This document shows positions 52,897 through 61,570 of a stretch of DNA of 64,000 nt, piece after piece. Origin of the DNA: Streptomyces sp. NBC_00249 (GTDB lineage: Bacteria > Actinomycetota > Actinomycetes > Streptomycetales > Streptomycetaceae); assembly GCF_026342355.1 (NCBI RefSeq), contig NZ_JAPEMV010000007.1, positions 1 to 64,000 of the forward strand, in the 5' to 3' direction. Every line of letters starts with the position of its first letter. The stretch's first letter is position 1. Made by a program: the position numbers and the translations under genes. The notes under the pieces were generated by a model that saw only the letters and a program-made list of their open reading frames with translations, did no database searches and was not told the origin of the DNA.

Positions 52897-54627
52897 ATGT
52901 CGGGGACGAACACGGCCGACGACAGGAACCCTTCCCCCTGGCAGCGGATCAGCGCGGCCTCCGGCGGGGCGAACCGCTGGGTCGTCCTGGCCGTCCTGTG
53001 CGTCAGCCTGGTGCTCGTCGCGCTCGACGCGACGATCCTGCACGTGGCCGTCCCCTCCGTCACCGAGGACCTGCGCCCCGGCGCGGTCGAGCTGCTGTGG
53101 ATCGTCGACGCCTACCCGCTGGTGTGCGCCGCGCTCCTGATCCTCTTCGGCACCCTCGGCGACCGGGTCGGCCGCCGCCGGATCCTGCTCCTCGGCTACG
53201 GCCTCTTCGGCGCGGCCTCCGCGCTGGCCGCGCTCGCCGACAACGCCCAGGTACTGATCGCCGCGCGCGCCCTGCTCGGCGTCGGCGGGGCGATGATCAT
53301 GCCCGCCACCCTGTCGATCCTGCGCCAGGTCTTCCCCGACCGCCGCGAACGGGCCCTGGCGATCGGCATCTGGACCGCCGTCGCCGCCATCGGTGCGGCC
53401 AGCGGCCCCGTCCTCGGCGGCTTCCTCGTCCAGCACTTCTGGTGGGGGTCGGTCTTCCTCATCAACATCCCGCTGATGGCGCTGATCCTTCCCCTCGGCC
53501 GCTGGCTGCTGCCCGAGTCCAAGGGCTGCTCCGACGGGCCCTGGGACGTGCTCGGCGCGCTGACGGCCGCCGCCGGCGTCCTCGGCACGGTGCTCGGCAT
53601 CAAGCGGATCGGCGCGGAGCGCCAGCTCCTCGATGCCGAGGCGCTGGTCCCGCTGCTGCTCGGCGTGGGCCTGCTGGCGCTCTTCGTACGCCGCCAGAAG
53701 CGGCGCGAGCACCCGCTCATCGACATGCGGATGTTCTCCCGGGCCGCCTTCTCCACCTCCGTCGGCTGCATCGTGCTCGCCATGCTGGCGCTGGTCGGCC
53801 TGGAGCTGATCGCCGTCCAGTACCTCCAGCTGGTGCTGCACCTGAGCCCGCTGGAGACCGGCCTGCGGCTGCTGCCGCTCACCTTCGCCGCGATGGCCGC
53901 CGGAGCCACCGGCTCGTACACCCTCCAGCGCGTCGGCCCGCGCACGATGGTCTCGCTGGGCTTCGTGCTGACCGCCTTCGCCGTGGTGCTGCTGACCCTC
54001 ATGGGCCAGCACGACCGGCCCGTCCTGCTCACCGCGGCCTTCGTCCTGCTGGGCTTCGGGCTCCAGACCACCCTGTTCGCCGCCTACGAGTCCATGCTGA
54101 GCGAGGCCCCGGCGGACACCGCCGGCGGCGCGGCCTCCATAGGCGAGACCTCCTACCAGCTCGGCGCGGGCATGGGCATCGCCCTGCTCGGCAGCGTGAT
54201 GAACGCCGCCTACGCGCCCGGCCTCCTCGACGTCCCCGGGGTCTCCGCCCAGGACTCGGCGGGCGCCGCGCACTCGCTGGGCGAGGCCTACCAGATCGCC
54301 GCCCAGCTCGGCGGCCCGGCGGGAGAGTCCCTCTACGCCGCCGCCCGGCACTCCTTCGTCCACGGCCTGCACGTGACCCTGCTGGTCAGCGCGGGCCTGC
54401 TGCTGGCGGGCGCCGCCATGGCGCTGATGCTGCCGCGCACCATGGACGTCGCCGAGCGGCCCGCGCACGACGAGGGCGGGCTCCCGCGGACCGCCGAGGT
54501 CCCGGACGCGGAGGGCGCCGTGCACCTTCCCGCGCAGCCCAAGGGCCCGGCCGCCGCGCCCGCCGCCGGCGCGCGCATCCCCGGCCCGGCCCACGGCGAC
54601 CGCGACCGGGCCGGCCGCACGGCCTGA
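52897..54627 (+). CDS. MFS drug exporter, DHA2 (14-helix) family
   Basis: A 576-residue transporter. Motif A is GTLGDRVGRRRILLLGYGLF, the DHA2 opening is LDATILHVAVPSVTEDL, and motif C-like GASGPVLGG reads IGAASGPVLGGFL. About 14 helices are followed by a 60-residue hydrophilic tail. The ATG follows GGGAGG at 7 nt. The 287-nt upstream gap contains TACGCT near 52776 as a possible -10 and an imperfect GTGTCGGACAC palindrome. No TetR/MarR regulator is adjacent. Substrate unknown. Confidence 0.9.
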   Translation: MSGTNTADDRNPSPWQRISAASGGANRWVVLAVLCVSLVLVALDATILHVAVPSVTEDLRPGAVELLWIVDAYPLVCAALLILFGTLGDRVGRRRILLLGYGLFGAASALAALADNAQVLIAARALLGVGGAMIMPATLSILRQVFPDRRERALAIGIWTAVAAIGAASGPVLGGFLVQHFWWGSVFLINIPLMALILPLGRWLLPESKGCSDGPWDVLGALTAAAGVLGTVLGIKRIGAERQLLDAEALVPLLLGVGLLALFVRRQKRREHPLIDMRMFSRAAFSTSVGCIVLAMLALVGLELIAVQYLQLVLHLSPLETGLRLLPLTFAAMAAGATGSYTLQRVGPRTMVSLGFVLTAFAVVLLTLMGQHDRPVLLTAAFVLLGFGLQTTLFAAYESMLSEAPADTAGGAASIGETSYQLGAGMGIALLGSVMNAAYAPGLLDVPGVSAQDSAGAAHSLGEAYQIAAQLGGPAGESLYAAARHSFVHGLHVTLLVSAGLLLAGAAMALMLPRTMDVAERPAHDEGGLPRTAEVPDAEGAVHLPAQPKGPAAAPAAGARIPGPAHGDRDRAGRTA

Positions 54628-54773
54628 CCGGGGCCGCCGCGGCCGCGCGGCGCGAGGCGCGCGGTGTGCGGCGCGTCACGGCGCGGCGGAAAACCGGGGG
54701 TGGACCCGGGGCGGGCCCGGCGACAAACTTGCACCGCTAGGTTTCGCCCCACGTGCCTGCCGGGAGGCCCCTC

Positions 54774-55958
54774 TTGTCCGCGCCCAAGACCCCCTTCGCC
54801 CCCACCGACCCGCTCGGTCTCGACGAGCTGCTCGGCCCCGAGGACCTCGCCGTCCGCGACACCGTCCGCGCCTGGGCCGCCGACCGGGTCCTGCCGCACA
54901 TCGCGCAGTGGTACGAGGACGGCGAGCTGCCCGGCATCCGCGAGCTGGCCCGCGAGCTCGGCTCCATCGGCGCGCTCGGCATGTCCCTGACCGGCTACGG
55001 ATGCGCGGGCGCGAGCGCCGTCCAGTACGGCCTGGCCTGCCTGGAGCTGGAGGCCGCCGACTCCGGGATCCGCTCGCTGGTCTCCGTACAGGGCTCGCTG
55101 GCCATGTACGCGATCTGGAAGTACGGCTCCGAGGAGCAGAAGCAGCGCTGGCTGCCCGGGATGGCGGCCGGAGAGCTGATCGGCTGCTTCGGGCTGACCG
55201 AGCCCGACGTGGGCTCCGACCCGGCCGCGATGCGCACCTACGCCAAGCGGGACGGCACCGACTGGGTGCTCAACGGCCGCAAGATGTGGATCACCAACGG
55301 CTCGGTGGCGGCCGTCGCGGTGGTCTGGGCGCAGACCGACGAGGGCATCCGCGGCTTCGCCGTCCCCACCGACGCGCCCGGCTTCTCGGCGCCGGAGATC
55401 AAGCACAAGTGGTCGCTGCGCGCCTCGGTGACGAGCGAGCTGGTCATGGACGACGTGAGGCTGCCCGCGGACGCGGTGCTCCCGGGCGTCACGGGGCTCA
55501 AGGGACCGCTGGGCTGTCTCAGCCACGCGCGGTACGGGATCATCTGGGGGTCCATGGGCGCGGCGCGCGCCAGCTTCGAGTCCGCGCTGGACTACTCGAG
55601 GACACGGGAGCAGTTCGGCAGGCCGATCGGCGGCTTCCAGCTCACCCAGGCCAAGCTCGCCGACATGGCGCTGGAACTCCACAAGGGCATCCTGCTCGCC
55701 CACCACCTGGGCCGGCGGATGGACGCGGGCACCCTGCGGCCGGAGCAGATCAGCTTCGGGAAGCTCAACAACGTCCGCGAGGCCATCGACATCTGCCGTA
55801 CCGCGCGGACGATCCTCGGGGCCAACGGGATCTCCCTGGAGTACCCCGTCATGCGGCACGCCACCAACCTCGAATCGGTCCTCACCTACGAGGGCACCGT
55901 CGAGATGCACCAGCTGGTGCTGGGCAAGGCGCTCACCGGGTTGGACGCGTTCCGGTAG
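54774..55958 (+). CDS. Acyl-CoA dehydrogenase, glutaryl-CoA dehydrogenase-like
   Basis: A 394-residue FAD enzyme. FGLTEPDVGSDPAAM, LNGRKMWITNGS and RTREQFGRPIGGFQLTQ are family signatures. The C-terminal YEGTVEMHQLVLGKALTG includes the catalytic Glu. DSGIRSLVSVQGSLAM resembles the Arg/Ser substrate pocket of glutaryl-CoA dehydrogenase, so glutaryl-CoA to crotonyl-CoA in lysine/tryptophan breakdown is the best guess. TTG at 54774 is chosen because GGGAGG lies 6 nt upstream; GTG at 54753 would add seven residues. Confidence 0.9.
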   Translation: MSAPKTPFAPTDPLGLDELLGPEDLAVRDTVRAWAADRVLPHIAQWYEDGELPGIRELARELGSIGALGMSLTGYGCAGASAVQYGLACLELEAADSGIRSLVSVQGSLAMYAIWKYGSEEQKQRWLPGMAAGELIGCFGLTEPDVGSDPAAMRTYAKRDGTDWVLNGRKMWITNGSVAAVAVVWAQTDEGIRGFAVPTDAPGFSAPEIKHKWSLRASVTSELVMDDVRLPADAVLPGVTGLKGPLGCLSHARYGIIWGSMGAARASFESALDYSRTREQFGRPIGGFQLTQAKLADMALELHKGILLAHHLGRRMDAGTLRPEQISFGKLNNVREAIDICRTARTILGANGISLEYPVMRHATNLESVLTYEGTVEMHQLVLGKALTGLDAFR

Positions 55959-55966
55959 GCCGGTGA

Positions 55967-55998
55967 GGGTCCCCCAGCTACCGCTGGGAGGTGCCCCC
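55967..55998. terminator. Short hairpin (Streptomyces repeat type) between convergent genes
   Basis: CCCAGC-TACC-GCTGGG (55973-55988) inside GGGTCCCCCAGCTACCGCTG...GGTGCCCCC, a composition often seen as dispersed streptomycete intergenic repeats. It stands between the dehydrogenase gene and the convergent sepF-like gene. Confidence 0.55.
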
Positions 55999-56002
55999 GG
56001 GC

Positions 56003-56461
56003 TCAGCTCTGGTTGAAGAAGTCGCGGGAACGGCCGCCCGCCTCACCGCTGACGATCTGGGTGTCGGCCGGGGTCAGGAGGAAGACCCTGGTCGCCACCC
56101 GCTCGATCGAACCGCGCAGCCCGAAGGTCAGGCCGGCCGCGAAGTCGACCACGCGCTTGGCGTCGCCCGGGTCCATCGAGGACAGGTTCACGATGACCGG
56201 GACGCCCTCGCGGAACAGTTCGCCGATGCCGCGGGCGTCACGGAAGCCGTCCGGGGTGACCGTCGCGATCCGCCGGCCGTGATCGACCGCGGACTCCGAG
56301 GCCACCTTGACGCGCGGGTCGGTGACCCACTGGTCGCCCGGGCCCGAGACCGAGCCCTGCTGGCGCTCGACCGCCTCCGCGTAGTCGTCGTCGTAGTACC
56401 GCTCGTCGTCGCTGTCCTCCACGAGACCCAACCAGGCACTCGCCTTGCGTACCGAACCCAT
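56003..56461 (-). CDS. SepF-like cell division protein (paralogue)
   Basis: A 152-residue SepF/YlmF-family protein. The N-terminal MGSVRKASAWLGLVED resembles the membrane/linker start, an acidic Tyr-rich linker follows (DERYYDDDY), then the core domain with VIVNLSSMDPGDAKRVVDFAAGLTFG and a C-terminal VFLLTP. SepF tethers FtsZ at the septum; streptomycetes carry several copies, and this one is far from ftsZ. AAAGGAGG 5 nt before the ATG is a perfect ribosome site. Divergent from the DUF5685 gene. Confidence 0.9.
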   Translation of the reverse strand: MGSVRKASAWLGLVEDSDDERYYDDDYAEAVERQQGSVSGPGDQWVTDPRVKVASESAVDHGRRIATVTPDGFRDARGIGELFREGVPVIVNLSSMDPGDAKRVVDFAAGLTFGLRGSIERVATRVFLLTPADTQIVSGEAGGRSRDFFNQS

Positions 56462-56745
56462 GGACGCCTCCTTTCACCGTGGCCAGTCTGTCTTTTCTCC
56501 GCTGCCCCTATGGTCGTCCATGATGCTGACAACGCGCCAAGTGGATAGTCGCCGCGCAGGGGTTTCGTGACGGGACTGGTGCAGAACATCCGTTGCACGG
56601 TCAAGGTTCCAGGCGGCTGCCGCTGCTGTCTGAGTGAAAATACGACCGCTGCCGCCGTCCGGGTGATCGGCTGGGGCGTACGAGTGAACGACCAGGCTGG
56701 ATACGATGCCCCCGAAACGCGCGGATCACACACGGGGGAAGCGGA

Positions 56746-58041
56746 TTGTTCGGCATCGTCAGACCTTGCACGCACCGGCTCGGCGAGCGGTTCAAGAGCG
56801 AGTGGATGGCCCATCTCTGCGGACTCTGCCTGGCACTTAGGGGTGACCACGGCCAGTTCGCGAGGATCGTCACCAACTACGACGGGCTGCTCGTCTCCGT
56901 CCTGACGGAGGCTCAGTCGGGACCGCTGTCCGGCGCCCGCCGCACGGCCGGCCCCTGCCCGCTGCGCGGGATGCGGACCGCCCCGGTGGCCAACGGCGAG
57001 GGCGCCCGGCTCGCGGCGGCCGTCTCGCTGGTCCTGGCCTCCGCGAAGGTACGCGACCACGTGGCCGACCGGGACGGGCTGTTGGCCCGCGCGCCGATCG
57101 CCCTCGCCGCGCGCAAGGTGGCCCGGGGCTGGGACCGGGCCGGAGCCCGCACCGGCGCCGCGCTCGGTTTCGACACGGCGGTCCTCGTGGACGCCGTGGA
57201 CCGGCAGGGCGGCATCGAGACCCTGGCCGGGATCGGCACGCCGGTGCTCGTGGTCACCGAGCCCACCGAGACCGCGACGGCGGCCGCCTTCGCCCATACC
57301 GCGGTCCTCGCGGGACGGCCAGGCAACGCCGCGCCGCTGGCCGAGGCGGGCCGCTACTTCGGGCGGCTCGCGCACCTGCTGGACGCCGTCGAGGACCAGG
57401 CCGCCGACGCCGCGGCGGGCGCCTGGAACCCCCTCACCGCCACCGGCACCTCCCTCACCGAGGCCCGCCGGCTGTGCGACGACGCGCTGCACGGGATCCG
57501 CCTGGCGCTGCGCGAGGCGGAGTTCGCCGACGCGGGGCTCGCCCACCGGCTGCTGGTGCACGAGCTGCGCACCTCGGTCGACCGGGCCTTCGGGACCGGC
57601 AGCTGCGGCCACACCGCGACGAACTCCGCCGGTCAGGGCTACGGCGCCCCGCCGCAGGGCTACGGCCAGGCCCCGGCCCAGCCGTACGGGGCCCCCGGCC
57701 CCTACGGGGCGAACCCGTACGCGCCCGGCGCCCCGCCCCAGCCGGGCGGGCCCGGCATGCCGCCGCCGATGGGCCCGGGCGGCCCCGGCGGTGGCGGCGG
57801 TGGGGGCGGTGGCGGCTTCGGCGGCCTGCCCCCGCAGAAGCCGCGCCGCGGACTGCTGGCCGGCTGCGCGGTGGCCCTCGGGCTCTTCTGCACCTGCCAG
57901 CTGTGCTGCACCGACCACGAGGGCCCCTGGTCCCGGCAGAAGCGCGACGCGTGGTGCGACGACTGCGGTGACTGCTGCGACTGCGGCAATTGCTGCGACG
58001 GCTGCGACTGCTGTGACTGCAGCTGCGACTGCGGCTGCTGA
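56746..58041 (+). CDS. DUF5685 family protein with Gly/Pro linker and cysteine-rich tail
   Basis: A 431-residue protein. The N-terminal helical domain (residues about 1-285) starts MFGIVRPCTHRLGERFKSEW and has HLCGLCLALRGDHGQ, a CxxC-like site; it matches DUF5685. A Gly/Pro/Tyr linker (about 290-370) leads to one hydrophobic segment, GLLAGCAVALGLFCTCQLCC. The last 29 residues contain 14 Cys and many Asp (WCDDCGDCCDCG...). Starts at TTG after GGGGGAA. A membrane-anchored metal or thiol function is suggested by composition only. Confidence 0.85.
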   Translation: MFGIVRPCTHRLGERFKSEWMAHLCGLCLALRGDHGQFARIVTNYDGLLVSVLTEAQSGPLSGARRTAGPCPLRGMRTAPVANGEGARLAAAVSLVLASAKVRDHVADRDGLLARAPIALAARKVARGWDRAGARTGAALGFDTAVLVDAVDRQGGIETLAGIGTPVLVVTEPTETATAAAFAHTAVLAGRPGNAAPLAEAGRYFGRLAHLLDAVEDQAADAAAGAWNPLTATGTSLTEARRLCDDALHGIRLALREAEFADAGLAHRLLVHELRTSVDRAFGTGSCGHTATNSAGQGYGAPPQGYGQAPAQPYGAPGPYGANPYAPGAPPQPGGPGMPPPMGPGGPGGGGGGGGGGFGGLPPQKPRRGLLAGCAVALGLFCTCQLCCTDHEGPWSRQKRDAWCDDCGDCCDCGNCCDGCDCCDCSCDCGC

Positions 58042-58118
58042 TCGGCCGTCAGCTCCCACAGGCCCGGACGGGGTACGGGATGGTTCCCGCCCGGGCCCGT
58101 GTGGAAGGGTTCAGCGGC

Positions 58119-58928
58119 ATGAGTGACGACCGAGACATCAACGCCTGGCGGGAGTGGCACGAGCATCGGCTGGCCACCGTCTCCGCCCCGTACGGGCCCC
58201 TCGCCCTGACGGGCACCCACTGGATCGCCGACTACCCGGAGGGTCGAATTCCGGCCGTTCCGGGCCGGTGGCGCGCCACCGCCGACGGGGTCGTGCTCAG
58301 CGCCTCCGCCGAGGAGGGTCTCGCCCTCGACGGGAAGCCCCTGGACGGGGAGGCGCGCCTCGGCGCCGACGAGGGCCCGCCCGCGCACTCCCGGCTCACC
58401 GCCGGGGAGCTGCGGTTCGTGGTGATCCTGCGCGAGGGGGAGTGGGCGGTCCGCGTCTTCGACCCGGCCTCCCCGGCCCGGGCGGCCTTCCAAGGGGTCG
58501 AGGCCGGCCCGTACGACCCGGCCCTCGCGCTGCCGGGGCACTTCCGCCCGTACGACCGGGACCGGACCGTCCAGGTCGAGAACGCCGACGGGCGGGCGCG
58601 CGGGCTCGGCCTCGGCGGCGAGCTGAGCTTCACCCGCGAAGGCGTCCGGCACACCCTCCAGGTGGCCGTCGACTCCGGGGACGGCAGTCTCTGGGCCGTC
58701 TTCGGCGACGCCACCGGCGGCCGCACCAGCTACCGCTTCCGCTTCCTGCGCCCCGGGACCCCCGCCGCCGACGGCTCGGTCACGGTGGACCTCAACCGCG
58801 CCCTGCTCCCGCCCTGCGCCTTCGCCGACCACTTCATCTGCCCCTTCCCGCCGCCCGGCAACACCCTGGCCTTCGAGGTCGCCGCCGGGGAACGACGGCT
58901 GAAAGGCGCCCTTGTCGACGGCAACTGA
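58119..58928 (+). CDS. DUF1684 family protein
   Basis: A 269-residue protein with the DUF1684 signatures WREWHEHRLATVSAPYGPLALTG at the start and DLNRALLPPCAFADHFICPFPPPGN near the end; the Cys pair with HF is probably a metal or catalytic site. No signal peptide. Function not established. ATG at 58119 has GGAAGG 10 nt upstream. Confidence 0.88.
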   Translation: MSDDRDINAWREWHEHRLATVSAPYGPLALTGTHWIADYPEGRIPAVPGRWRATADGVVLSASAEEGLALDGKPLDGEARLGADEGPPAHSRLTAGELRFVVILREGEWAVRVFDPASPARAAFQGVEAGPYDPALALPGHFRPYDRDRTVQVENADGRARGLGLGGELSFTREGVRHTLQVAVDSGDGSLWAVFGDATGGRTSYRFRFLRPGTPAADGSVTVDLNRALLPPCAFADHFICPFPPPGNTLAFEVAAGERRLKGALVDGN

Positions 58929-59090
58929 CGAACAGGACACTCCCGTCAGCGTCACCCGGCGGACTTGTCAGGGGCACGTCGAACCGCGCGGCAGTCGGCC
59001 GCCCGGACCGACCCGCCCCCCACCGCCGCTCACGGGCTCCGGCACCCCCACCTCCGCCGGGCCCCCGACCCCCTTCCCGGAGGACGTCAA

Positions 59091-59975
59091 GTGAGGATCA
59101 AGAGCATCACCCGTGGCCGGCTGCTCGCCGCCGCCACCGGCCTGGCCGCCGTCGCCGCACTGGCCGCCCCCACAGCCGCCAGTGCCGACAGCCAGGACAA
59201 CGGCTTCGGCGCGGACCGCCTCGCCGCCGCCGGGGCCTCCGTCCTGCGCGCCGACGTCGCGGGCACCGCCTGGCACACCGACCCCGCCACCGGAACCCTC
59301 GTCGTCACCGCCGACTCCACCGTCACCGGCGCCGACATCGCGAGAATCCGCCGCGCGGCCGGCGCCGACGCCGCCGCCCTGCGCATCGAGCGCACCCCCG
59401 GCAAGATCCGCAAGCTGCTCTCCGGCGGAGACGCCATCTACGCCTCCAGCTGGCGCTGCTCGCTGGGCTTCAACGTCCGCAGCGGCAGCACCTACTACGT
59501 CCTCACCGCCGGCCACTGCACCGACGGCGCCGGCACCTGGTGGAGCAACTCCTCCCACACCACCACCGTCGGCTCCACCGTCGGCTCCAGTTTCCCCACC
59601 AACGACTACGGCCTGATCAAGTACGCCAGCAACTCCCCGGTGCCGCCGGGCACCGTCGGCGGCCAGGACATCACCAGCGCCGTCAACGCCACCACCGGCA
59701 TGTCCGTCACCCGGCGCGGCTCCACCACCGGCACCCACGGCGGCACCGTCACCGGCCTCAACGCCACCGTCAACTACGGCGGCGGCGACGTCGTCTACGG
59801 CATGATCAAGACCAACGTCTGCGCCGAACCCGGCGACAGCGGCGGCCCGCTCTACTCCGGCAGCCGCGCCGTCGGCCTCACCTCCGGCGGCAGCGGCAAC
59901 TGCTCCTCGGGCGGAACCACCTTCTTCCAGCCCGTCGTCGAAGCCCTGAACGCCTACGGGGTCAGCGTCTACTGA
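59091..59975 (+). CDS. Secreted S1E serine protease (streptogrisin/alpha-lytic type)
   Basis: A 294-residue preproprotease. The signal peptide is residues about 1-32 (LLAAATGLAAVAALAAPTAASA). A short propeptide (about 33-110, folding chaperone in this family) is followed by the mature domain starting near IYASSWRCSLGFNV. The catalytic triad is His in LTAGHC, Asp in NDYGLIKY and Ser in AEPGDSGGPL. The Cys pairs are conserved. The GTG start follows GGAGG. Extracellular nutrient protease; probably developmentally regulated. Confidence 0.94.
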   Translation: MRIKSITRGRLLAAATGLAAVAALAAPTAASADSQDNGFGADRLAAAGASVLRADVAGTAWHTDPATGTLVVTADSTVTGADIARIRRAAGADAAALRIERTPGKIRKLLSGGDAIYASSWRCSLGFNVRSGSTYYVLTAGHCTDGAGTWWSNSSHTTTVGSTVGSSFPTNDYGLIKYASNSPVPPGTVGGQDITSAVNATTGMSVTRRGSTTGTHGGTVTGLNATVNYGGGDVVYGMIKTNVCAEPGDSGGPLYSGSRAVGLTSGGSGNCSSGGTTFFQPVVEALNAYGVSVY

Positions 59976-60058
59976 TCCCCGCGCCCCCGCTGCGCCCCTG
60001 GACGTACTCCCGCCTTCTGGGAGGATGTCCAGGGGTGTCCACGGGGGGAAGGTTTCGT

Positions 60059-60538
60059 ATGAAGCGCATCGGCGTGACCGGCCACCGGGCGATCCCGGGC
60101 GAGGTGCTGGGCCACGTACGCGAGGCCCTGCACTCCGTACTGGGCGGCCACCAGGGGCCCCTGGAGGCCTTCTCCAGCCTCGCCGACGGCGCGGACCAGC
60201 TCTTCGCCGACATCGCGCTGGAACACGGCGCCGACCTCACCGTCGTGATCCCCAGCGGGGACTACGAGGACACCTTCGAGGACCCCGACGCCCTGGCCGG
60301 CTACCGCCGGCTGCGCCGCCGCGCCGCCCAGGAGGTCCTGATGGCCTTCGACCGCTCCACGGACGAGGCGTACTACGCGGCCGGCACCTACATCGCCGAC
60401 TCCTGCGACCGGCTCGTCGCCGTCTGGGACGGCCTGCCCGCGCGCGGCCACGGCGGCACCGCCGAGATCGTCGCCTACGCCCGGGCGCTGGGCAAACCCG
60501 TCACCGTCATCTGGCGCGAGGGCGTGACCCGGGACTGA
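60059..60538 (+). CDS. SLOG-fold (LOG/DprA-like) nucleotide-binding protein
   Basis: A 159-residue Rossmann-like protein. MKRIGVTGHRAIPGEVLGHV opens with the SLOG GHR motif. SSLADGADQLFADIALEHGA is the GADQLA-type loop and GGTAEIVAYARALGKPVTVIW is the closing helix-strand. SLOG domains bind or process nucleotides or nucleotide signals. ATG at 60059 has GGAAGG 7 nt upstream. It converges (45 nt apart) on a SLATT-type membrane protein gene, the association predicted for nucleotide-signal-activated effectors. Confidence 0.78.
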   Translation: MKRIGVTGHRAIPGEVLGHVREALHSVLGGHQGPLEAFSSLADGADQLFADIALEHGADLTVVIPSGDYEDTFEDPDALAGYRRLRRRAAQEVLMAFDRSTDEAYYAAGTYIADSCDRLVAVWDGLPARGHGGTAEIVAYARALGKPVTVIWREGVTRD

Positions 60539-60583
60539 CCCGGGACCGAGCCGCACCCGCCCGCACCTCAATTGCCGGGGTCG

Positions 60584-61492
60584 TCAACTGCTGTGCCGGG
60601 CCAGCCAGTCCGTGTGCTGCGGAGACACGTACCGTTCCGTCTCGTACACCGCCGACGGCCACTGCGACTCGGAGATGGTCGTCTGCATCACCACCATCAT
60701 CGCCGACAGGTCCTGCTCGATCAGCGTGTGCGCCTCGATCAGCGGATGGTGGCGCCGCACCTCGTTCCACGCGATCCCCGCCGCCGCGGCCGCGCTCAGC
60801 AGCGCCGTCAGCCGCGGCCCCGGACCCGAGCCGAACGCCCCGAACAGCGCGAACAGCAGCGCCAGACACGTCAGCAGCACGATCGCCCACGACCACAGCG
60901 CCGTCGCCCGCCGCGACCCCTCCGCCCTGCGCTGGTACCAGCTGCGCTGCTCGATCAGCCGGTCCCGTACGTACGTCTCCCGGCGCACCTGGTAGTCCAG
61001 CCCCCGCAGCCGGTGCATGGCCCCGGTGATCTCCCCGCCCTCCGGCACCAGACCGGCCGCGCGCGGATCCTTCCAGCCCATCTTGCGCAGCTCGGCCAGC
61101 CCCTTCTCCAGCCGCGTCCGGTACACCTCCTCGGCCCCGTCGGCCTCACTGCCGAAGGGCGCCCCGTGCACCGCGTACCGCCACGCCAGGGACTTGATGA
61201 ACTCCGCCGCGCTGCGGTTGAGCTGCCACTGCGGACGGGCCCGGCGCCGGGTCGCCCGTACGCCCACGCCCAGTACCCCGGCGTACGCCAGCGCGGCCAG
61301 CGCCCCGAACACGTGCAGCGGGCCCACCGCGGGCCCGGACGGCAGGGCGGCCGCCCCCGCCGCCGCGACCAGCAGCATCAGCTGGGCGCGGGTGGCCTGC
61401 GTCGACTCCCGCTGCCGGGAGACCGCCGCCTGATCGGTGTGGTGGAAGAGGGCCGGCAGGTCCTCGTTGCGAAAGGTCATGCTGTCGGTCAC
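60584..61492 (-). CDS. SLATT/DUF4231-type membrane protein (putative pore effector)
   Basis: A 302-residue protein with two pairs of membrane helices (about 36-50 and 58-78; 197-219 and 227-242). The Y..R..L.EQRSWYQRRA segment before the second pair and LIEAHTLIEQDLSAMMVVMQ after it are typical of DUF4231/SLATT domains; the first half resembles a second SLATT copy. SLATT proteins are predicted 2TM effectors that permeabilise membranes. GTG at 61492 is the likely start (GGGGGG upstream); an ATG four codons later is possible. It lies 78 nt downstream of the STAND-TPR gene on the same strand. Confidence 0.8.
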   Translation of the reverse strand: MTDSMTFRNEDLPALFHHTDQAAVSRQRESTQATRAQLMLLVAAAGAAALPSGPAVGPLHVFGALAALAYAGVLGVGVRATRRRARPQWQLNRSAAEFIKSLAWRYAVHGAPFGSEADGAEEVYRTRLEKGLAELRKMGWKDPRAAGLVPEGGEITGAMHRLRGLDYQVRRETYVRDRLIEQRSWYQRRAEGSRRATALWSWAIVLLTCLALLFALFGAFGSGPGPRLTALLSAAAAAGIAWNEVRRHHPLIEAHTLIEQDLSAMMVVMQTTISESQWPSAVYETERYVSPQHTDWLARHSS

Positions 61493-61570
61493 AGCGCCCC
61501 CCAAGGTGCCGTCGGGCAGTCTGCCGCCCGGGCGGCGGGGACCGTACGGCCCCCGCCGCCCGCGCTCGGA

